DNA from: Isohypsibius dastychi
Lineage: Eukaryota; Tardigrada; Eutardigrada; Parachela; Isohypsibiidae
Assembly: GCA_034696485.1 (NCBI GenBank)
Contig: JAQIWT010001140.1
Coordinates: 1 to 12,213, forward strand
Reading direction: 5' to 3'
Length of the DNA stretch: 12,213 nt
A program made the position numbers and the translations under genes. Positions 5,941 through 12,213 of the stretch are shown piece after piece (within the stretch, counting starts at the first letter, position 1; the number at the start of each line of letters is the position of its first letter). The notes below the pieces were generated by a model that was given only the letters and a program-made list of their open reading frames with translations, did not search any database and had not been told where the DNA came from.

Positions 5941-8900
5941 ATGGCTGATGCAATAACCGAGAGTCAGGCCCAAGGCGGGTCGAGCGCGGCAACTAGTAAG
6001 CGGCTGATCATCAAGTCTATCGGGATTTCGTTCGTACTCAGAGGCCAAGGTCAGCAACTTTTCATCGCGGCACAATTGCATTGTCGGGCCCAACGGAAGC
6101 GGCAAGTCAAATTTCTTTGCTGCACTCGAGTTTGTCCTTGGGGAGCGGGAGTTCACTTCGCTAACGCCAGTGGAACGACACAAACTCCTCCACGAAGGCA
6201 AGCAGGATGAGACAGTGTTAACGGCCTATGTGGAAGTGGTGTTTGACAATAGCGAGGGTCGCTTGCCGATTGACAGTGACGAGGTCAAACTGCAGCGCAC
6301 AGTCGGTCTCAAGAAAGATGAGTTCTTCGTGAATAAGAAAAACACGTCCAAGAAGGACATCGAAAACATGCTCGAGACGGCTGGTTTCCACAAGTCGAAT
6401 CCTTACTATATTTGCCGACAGGGTAAGGTTGCAGAGCTGTGCAACATGAGCGACGCGCAACGATTGACATTGCTCAAGGAGGTCGCAGGAGCAACTGTGT
6501 ATGATGTGAGGCGGAAGGACAGTGAGAAAGCTTTGGATGACGCTCGCAAAAAGTGCGCAATTATTGAAGAATCGATTAGCAATATAAGCAATCGATTGGA
6601 TGAGCTCAAGCAGGAGAAGGAGGAGCTTGAAAACTTCCGTGAGTTAGATCGAGAGAGGAAGGTGTATGATTATTTACTTAGCAATGGTCAGCTGAAGGAG
6701 TCTGAGAAGAAAATTGAAGCATTTGGTCGAAAGCGCGAGGAAGTGGGTTCAGAGTTACGGGAGAAGAGTGAAACCGTTGCTCAATTGTCTCGTGATATGG
6801 AAGAATGTGAGTCGTCACTGGATTTCAACGATAAGGAGCTCAAACGTCTCGGGACCGACAAGAAGCGTCTGAATGAATCTTATTTGAAACTGTCCAAGGA
6901 CCGTAATGAACGCGAATTAGACATCAAGGACCAGGAAGAGCGAGTTAAGCTGCGTCAGAAGCGCTTGGAAGAGAGCAAACAAACGCTGTCGAAGATCGAG
7001 GCTCAGATCGCCGAGGCTGAGGAATTGCTCGACAACCCTGAGGGCGCCGCGGAGAACAAGGATGGCCTCAAATTACAACTGGCCCGCTCGAGTAAGGAAT
7101 TAAGCGAGTGCCGCGAGTCAATCAAGCGAATGGAGCAGCGCGAAAGCGATATCCGCTCAAAGCAAGGTCGAAGTGCGCGATTCGGCAACGATGTAAAGAG
7201 CCGAAATCAATGGCTGGACGAAGAGATCAAGAAGTTGCAGGTCGCGGTGGAATCACGCAATAAGACCAACGAGTTGTTCGAGCAGCAGCGTCGAACTGCT
7301 GCAAAGGAGAAAGCTGAATGTGACGCCAAGTCGAAAAAGCTCGAGGATGACCAACACAAGGCCGAGGATGGTCGGGACCGTGCCAAAGCTGCCCGCGACA
7401 AATCCAAGGAGCAGAAGCGCGAGGCAACCGACAAAACCAAAACCCTTCGCGCGACTGTTCAGAAGCATGAAAGCGAATTTCGAATTGCTGAGGAAGATCT
7501 CAAAAAGGCGGAGCGCTCGCTGAGTGAGATCATACCCGGGGCGGTTGATTCTGGCTTGCGTGCAATCGACGAAATATGTCGAACTCGTAATATTGATGCC
7601 GAAAAAGTGCACGGTCCTCTATTCTCGCTGGTCAGATGCGAGGATCCTGTTTATCGTACAGCTGTCGAAATCGCCGCGGGTAACCAGCTACTCCATGTGG
7701 TAGTGGACACGGATTCAACGGCAGCGGAATTGATGAAGGGTCTGCTAGACAAACGGGCCGGTCGAATTACGTTCAAGCCACTAAACGTTCTCAAACAGCG
7801 GGAGCGAGCCATGGCACAGTCGCGCGGCGGACGAGGTGCAAAAGATGATGAAGACGATGATGACGAAGGTCCGTCGGGCGGCGATGTCGAGGAGCTCATG
7901 AAACGTTTGGCCACCGACGCGCAAGTTCCTGCCGGTGACGCGATCCCCCTCATCAGCAAGGTGACCTTCGACGAAGTCCACGCACCTGCAGTGCGAGCTA
8001 TGTTGGGTCGAACACTTTTGTGTCGCGATCAACGTGTGGCGAGTCTTTGCTCGAAGAAGTACAAGGTTGACTGCGTCACTCTCGAGGGCGACCAAGTGTC
8101 CCGCCGAGGCGCGCTCTCGGGAGGATTCGTTGATACTAAGCGGAGTCGCCTTGCTGCTGGAGAGGACGTTGTCAAAGCCAAGTCTCGGGTTCAGCTGCAC
8201 CAAGACTCTTTGGCCAAAGTCAAGGAGCAAGTGGTGAAGGAAGAGCAGCGAGTGAGCCTTTTGGCGGGCGAACTCGAAAAGGCCGAGTCAACCCTTAAGA
8301 GTCTCGAGGGTACCTTGAAGTCACTTAACGAAGAAGTCGTCGCATTGAACAAGAAGCGGCGCGAGATTGACCACGAAATCGGCAGATTGGACGCCGACGC
8401 AGGGAAGTTTGCAAAACCAACTGATCTACTGGAGCAGATCGCGGATCTCGAGAATGAAAAGAAGCAACCTCCATTGGCTGCCTTGGGTGAGGCTGAGCGG
8501 TCAGAACTCCTTGCGATTCCGACCAAGCTCAATGAGTTGCGTCAACGTGAGAAGGACTTGAGTGCCCATGAGCGCGATCTGTCCTCTCGTGTAAACACGC
8601 TTCAGAGCGATCTGGACGAGAATTTAAGAAAGCAGCGCGACGAGTTGCTTCAGACTATCAATCTTGGCGGCGCTGGAGCAACTGCGGTATCGAGCAGCCA
8701 AGACGAAGCTGCGGGATCCAGTGATGCCGCTGATTCCGCGGCCCAGGGTCTTGAACAGGCCAAATCTGAGCTCGAGGCGATCAAGCGCGAACAGGAGGAG
8801 GTCAAAACAGAGATGGATGCAGTGGAGAAAAAGTGGGATGAGACTTCTAGGAAGGTCAGTGAACTAAAGCTGACGATTGAGACCAAGAAGCAGGAGCTAT

Positions 8901-10036
8901 CCAAAGCTGAGGAGGACAAGGCCAAGGCGGAGGAGATATCGGCGAGGCTGTTCGACAGCTACAATGTTCACCTGAAGGAGCGTGATAAAGCAGCAAGGAA
9001 GATCCGCGAGCTGGGTCTGCTTCAGCCATCGGAAATCGACAAGCATCGTAACTTGTCAACCAAGCAGCTTGAGTCCAAGCTGCAGAAGGTGAACACCGAA
9101 CTGAAGAAATTCGCTGGAGTGAACAAGAAAGCGCTCGATCAATTTGTCACATTCAGCGAGCAAAGACAAGCGTTGATGCAGAGGCAGAAGGAGGTGAAGG
9201 AAGCTGACGCCAAAATCAGGGAAATGCTTGAGCATCTCGACAAGAAGAAAGACGAAGCCATCGAGTTGACATTCAAGCAAATCTCGCGCAACTTTCGGGA
9301 GGTTTTCTCTGAGCTTGTACCTGATGGAATTGCCGAGCTACGCATGGTTAAAGGCCGGGCGGCTGAAGGCGACGAGGATGAGGCGGAAAACATCACCTCA
9401 GGGGGTGACGCCGGGGTGAACTTGTTCGTTGGAGTGAGTCCCCGAGTAAGCTTCTTAGGATCCAAGGATACGGTTCCAATGAAGCAATTGAGCGGTGGTC
9501 AGAAAGCTCTGGTTGCTTTGACACTTATCTTTGCGATCCAACGATGTGACCCCGCGCCCTTCTACTTGTTCGACGAGATTGACCAAGCCCTCGATGCAAA
9601 TCACCGCACAGCTGTCGCAGCTCTAATCCAACGCCAAGCAAGATCGAGCAAAGGCGCTCAGTTCATCACAACGACTTTCCGACCCGAATTAGTTGAGGTG
9701 GCTGACAGGTGCTTTGGAATCCAATTTTCTAAGAAGGTGTCCTCTGTTGGTCAAATTGACAAAGACCAAGCTCTGAATTTCATCAGATTGGCTTCTGGCG
9801 ACAAGAACAGAAAGACCATTGAGAGTGAGAGCGAAGAGGAGGAAGCGGAACAGGAGGATGAGGAGGAGGACAACGAGAATGAGAGCAAAAAAGTCACGCC
9901 CAAGAAGCAGCGTGTGTCCACCAGTCCTACAAAGAAAGAGAAAGTCTCGGCGAAAGCATCTGCTCCCAGCCAAGGCGGCAAAAAGCGACGGGCCTCTCAG
10001 CGTGCCAATGTTGACAGCGACGACGACGCTAAGTGA
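5941..10036 (+). CDS. SMC3: Cohesin subunit SMC3, with one frame break near the N-terminus
   Basis: SMC3 pairs with SMC1 in the cohesin ring that holds sister chromatids in the nucleus. The ATG at 5941 (A at -3, G at +4) starts MADAITESQ and reaches KRLIIKSIGIS (to 6030). The conserved GFRSY then continues in the next frame from 6023, so the reading is broken by 8 bp (see separate entry). In order: Walker A GPNGSGKS (6086-6109), the acetyl-acceptor Lys pair in GLKKDEF (6311-6316), N-terminal coil, hinge (about 7535-8150, ending GDQVSRRGALSGGF), C-terminal coil, VNKKALDQF near the head, signature LSGGQ (9488-9502) and Walker B FYLFDE with D-loop DQALD (9560-9595), then FITTTFRPEL. With the frame corrected the protein is about 1,367 residues, against about 1,217 in human; the excess lies in a 20-residue N-terminal leader, an acidic hinge insert and a 75-residue tail. 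There are no introns. Starting at the internal ATG 6170 would lose Walker A and is not credible. Confidence 0.95.
6022..6031 (+). other. SMC3: Frame break in the first conserved motif of SMC3
   Basis: Upstream codons (KRLIIKSIGIS) use frame 1 and downstream codons (GFRSY, then Walker A) use frame 2. The two overlap at GGGATTTCG. The frame-2 reading has a stop at 6005-6007 and frame 1 stops at 6208-6210. No GT-AG pair can bridge the break without removing conserved residues. If GGGATTTC were present twice in tandem instead of once, the frame would be continuous and five residues would separate the Lys from GFRSY, as in human and yeast SMC3. An assembly or sequencing collapse, or a real 8-bp deletion, fits best. 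Confidence 0.85.
7811..7936 (+). other. SMC3: Acidic insert within the SMC3 hinge coding region
   Basis: Between the hinge segments ITFKPLNVLKQRER and DAIPLISK lie about 42 residues that human SMC3 replaces with a short linker. The insert has a Gly/Arg-rich start (SRGGRGAK), an acidic run KDDEDDDDE (acidic part 7844-7867) and a helix-like EELMKRLATDA. It keeps the frame, with no splice-site pair to remove it neatly, so it is probably translated as an exposed loop. Confidence 0.7.
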
Positions 10037-10340
10037 AGCCTCACCTGAGTCTATTCCCATCAATGGCAGTTTATAGTAGGTTGATTTCGGATATTTGTTG
10101 TTGTATGATTGCTAGTAGTGAGTAACATGTTTGTAGCCCAGTCTAGGTTACTGCCGGAAGGTATGTTTTCGATTATTCGTTTGTGGGAAGTTCTTTGTTC
10201 TCCAATATGTTCGCAATGATAATTGTGTTAACTAGATTTGAACCCGAATTTTATATCTCAAATAACATCGCATACACAAAGGGAGCAGCAATCGATGGCA
10301 TGCGAGGCTCCTGGATTTAACCACTGCAACGAAGAGATTA
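10037..10340. other. Convergent intergenic spacer (SMC3 and DUF1295 gene 3' ends)
   Basis: This 304-bp AT-rich spacer separates two genes that end toward each other, so it holds both 3' UTRs and polyadenylation regions. I see no hairpin, RNA gene or further coding region. Confidence 0.4.
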
Positions 10341-11406
10341 TCAGATCTTCTTCTTGGTCTCTTTTTTGGCAGGGGTCGGCGTTTTCGTCGGTAAGTTAGT
10401 CTGTGCCGGTGAAGGCGAGGTGACGGTAGGCTCTGCGTCGAATCCAACATAAGGTTTTTGCTTAAAGCACAAAGCTCGTGCAATAAAGGGGGGAAGAGGA
10501 ATCAATGCAGACGGAACTGCGGATTGATAATCATAGTATAGCTTCCCTTTCCTTGTCAACTGTCGGTCCTCCATCAATGGTACGGAGATGACAAAAAACA
10601 AAAGAGTCATAAGAAATGGTCCTGCGAACGAGGGTCCCAACTCGCATCCCCCGCACACCCAAAGGCCCCACCAGAAAGACAACTCGCCGAAGTAGTTTGG
10701 ATGTCTGCTCCACGACCACAATCCAGTATCGAGAACTTGCTTGCCCTCCGGCCTTTTCCGGGTAAAGGTGTCCAGCTGCTCATCTGCCGCCGTCTCTATT
10801 ACCACAGCGGAAACGCAGATGAAGAGACCTATTAAGTCCCTCGCTGTGACAATGCTAAATCCATTCCTCAACATGCCGTAAATAGAGGCACATCCACAAA
10901 AATTAAAAAAACTTTGTCCAAGGAACACCATTGGGAGCGACAAAAGAGGGAAGAGTTTGGGGCCTACCATTTTGCGCATCTCTGAGTACCGCCAATCCTC
11001 GTGCCCAACACCACCCCTTGAAATAAAGTTGATGGTGAGTCGAAGACCCCAGAACCACAGTAATGCGAAGAAGAGCCACTGTTTGGGGGAGACGAACTTC
11101 AGCGGACTGCGCACAAGGATCATCCCAGCCATGAGTCCGGGCCACGAGGACCAGATAAAATCAACCGGCCAACACTTGCCGACCAACACCGACAGAAGCC
11201 ACAACGAGATATTGATCACGAGCATCAAGGCGAGATCTTGCAACCAACTTGCTCTCCAGCTGTTAGTCATTGGTATACTTGCGCTCCCTCATTTGAACTC
11301 ACCCTTGGTAGTGCGAGAGGTCGGAGTGATCACCTAGAAACCTATCATGTTGCTCGTTGAACACCACAAGCGTGTGCCAAAGGTTTGATGCGGCCGCGGC
11401 TGCCAT
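10341..11406 (-). CDS. DUF1295 / steroid 5-alpha-reductase-like membrane protein, two exons
   Basis: Exon 1 runs 11406-11303 (ATG 11406-11404, A at -3, G at +4) and exon 2 from about 11247 to 10341, joining in phase 2 to give about 336 residues. Exon 1 begins MAAAAASNLWHTLVVFNEQ. Exon 2 carries several hydrophobic segments (for example LALMLVINISLWLLSVLV and LIGLFICVSAVVIETAADEQ) and the family hallmark WSWSRHPNYFGELSFWWG (about residues 212-229), typical of DUF1295 proteins, which belong to the steroid 5-alpha reductase/ICMT-like superfamily with C-terminal NADPH-site motifs. The substrate is unknown. The C-terminus is Lys/Thr/Pro-rich and ends KKKI, a KKxx-type ER retrieval signal, so the ER membrane is the likely site. 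Without exon 1 the frame could start at ATG 11270 (309 residues), but that ATG lies in the probable intron. It is convergent with SMC3. Confidence 0.9.
11248..11302 (-). other. Predicted intron in the DUF1295 gene (about 55 bp, phase 2)
   Basis: On the minus strand, exon 1 ends CAAGG followed by the donor GTGAGT (11302-11297). A CTAAC branch-like motif lies at 11266-11262. AG acceptors at 11261-11260, 11255-11254 and 11249-11248 all keep the frame open in phase 2 (introns of 43, 49 or 55 bp). I prefer the last, because its branch-to-acceptor distance is closest to that of the KDO8P synthase intron without being too short. Reading through the donor gives an immediate TGA. Confidence 0.72.
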
Positions 11407-11419
11407 TTTTCCACGCGCT

Positions 11420-11439
11420 GGTCTCGGTCGGTCTCGGTC
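11420..11439. repeat. Perfect tandem duplication of a 10-mer
   Basis: GGTCTCGGTC occurs twice head to tail and is followed by a decayed third copy (AGGTTCGGTT). It lies just 14 bp upstream of the DUF1295 gene start on the opposite strand, in its expected 5' UTR or core promoter. Confidence 0.7.
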
Positions 11440-12194
11440 AGGTTCGGTTTGTTGGCTTCTTGCGCGGTCGGCAGCACGTTTTGGCTATCCAGTTGTGTCT
11501 TTGAGTGTCAAGCGCACACTTGCTACGAGTGGCCTCGGCAAACTTCTTTTTAGAAAGGAACAAAAAGTGAAAATTGAAAATCTTTTTTCGCTTTCCTCTC
11601 GTCTCGGCAATGAACGATCGGTCTTGACTATCGTAGACTTACAGATCGTACGATTCCAAGTTGATGTGCGAATCCCCATAACCTTTAATCATCAAAATCA
11701 AATACACAATAAAATAGCATCCAGAGGATTCTCATTTTACCACACTCTCATCATCACATGCGCACAGATGTGATTGGATTGCAGTTGCAAAAAATGCTCG
11801 TGCTATTGGTAATACCGCTTATAGCACTTAACTTGACCTGAGTCGCCATGCCTTATCGTCCCGCAGAGTATCTATACCTTCAATAGCATTGTATTATGTG
11901 TAAAGTGATTGCCACAAACTACTACTGGCCAAACCATTTATAAGCGCTACTCTAGACTTATATATATAGGATGCCGCCGGGGTGGTGTCAAATGTGTTAA
12001 AATATCACATTGTGTCTGTGCTTGTGATAGTATATATATGTCATTCGCGTACTTTAGTGCAGAGAATAATAGATTACTCCTTCATTCGAGAATTATTATG
12101 TATAACTTTGGACTCCCGCCGTACACGTTATATTGCGGGTATACTTTGAACCAAAATAGCAGGTGAGAAACTCCGCAGTAGGATAGTAATCTAT

Positions 12195-12207
12195 GGGGGG
12201 GGGGGGG
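12195..12207 (+). repeat. Run of 13 G at the right edge
   Basis: A mononucleotide G run of 13 follows CTAT and is followed by AAATCT at the window end. It may be a genuine homopolymer or a low-quality contig end. Confidence 0.9.
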
Positions 12208-12213
12208 AAATCT

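Larger units (their letters stand above)
11407..12213. other. Gene-free stretch upstream of the DUF1295 gene
   Basis: These 807 bp begin with a GC-rich part up to about 11550, the likely promoter and 5' UTR of the minus-strand gene, then turn AT-rich with short TATATA runs near 11961 and 12031. A frame at 11357-11773 lacks an ATG start and overlaps exon 1 of the opposite gene; a frame at 11909-12166 is AT-rich and not protein-like. I see no RNA gene or further exon. Confidence 0.4.

Noticed and set aside
6019-6031. Programmed +1 ribosomal frameshift in SMC3
   Set aside because: I see no known slippery sequence, and a simple +1 shift gives a spacing three residues too short, unlike the repeat-collapse explanation.
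6015-6060. An intron bridging the SMC3 frame change
   Set aside because: The only GT before the conserved GFRSY (6015-6016) is not followed by an AG until after those residues, so splicing would delete them.
6170-10036. SMC3 starting at the internal ATG 6170
   Set aside because: This start would remove the Walker A motif and the GFRSY motif, which are plainly encoded upstream at 6023-6109.
11357-11773. 138-codon plus-strand frame
   Set aside because: It opens without ATG, overlaps exon 1 of the DUF1295 gene on the other strand, and its composition changes to AT-rich spacer halfway.

Overview
This window looks like nuclear DNA from a compact, intron-poor eukaryote. A cohesin SMC3 gene, a CRAL-TRIO/GOLD lipid-binding protein, a DUF1295 membrane protein and two short GT-AG introns (70 bp, and about 55 bp) exclude a bacterial or organellar origin. 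Coding regions have balanced base composition, while spacers are AT-rich and often under 100 bp. A KDO8P synthase and a plant-like DUF1295 protein would suit an algal or plant-related lineage, for example an intron-poor red alga, but this is a weak inference and I cannot name the species.

Layout, left to right: (1) the start of a Q/P-rich protein on the minus strand (1-195) that runs off the left edge; (2) a divergent spacer of about 0.7 kb; (3) a CRAL-TRIO + GOLD protein (888-2090, +); (4) only 66 bp later, a two-exon metal-independent-type KDO8P synthase (2157-3048, +); (5) tail to tail with it, an unidentified coiled-coil protein (3132-3863, -); (6) a 0.54 kb divergent spacer holding an inverted repeat; (7) a second unidentified coiled-coil protein (4408-5301, +); (8) a 0.64 kb spacer; (9) full-length SMC3 (5941-10036, +); (10) tail to tail with SMC3, a DUF1295 multi-pass membrane protein (10341-11406, -) with a previously hidden first exon; (11) about 0.8 kb of gene-free sequence ending in a run of 13 G.

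The genes do not form one pathway. SMC3 acts in sister-chromatid cohesion, KDO8P synthase in sugar-acid synthesis, the CRAL-TRIO/GOLD protein probably in phosphoinositide or membrane traffic, and the DUF1295 protein probably in the ER membrane. The sequence details most worth checking are: an 8-bp frame break in the first conserved motif of SMC3, explained exactly by collapse of a tandem 8-mer; an acidic insert in the SMC3 hinge and a long acidic/basic C-terminal tail; a non-annotated first exon of the DUF1295 gene; and the eukaryotic, intron-bearing KDO8P synthase. I did not find a convincing new multi-gene system, mobile element, CRISPR array or RNA gene.
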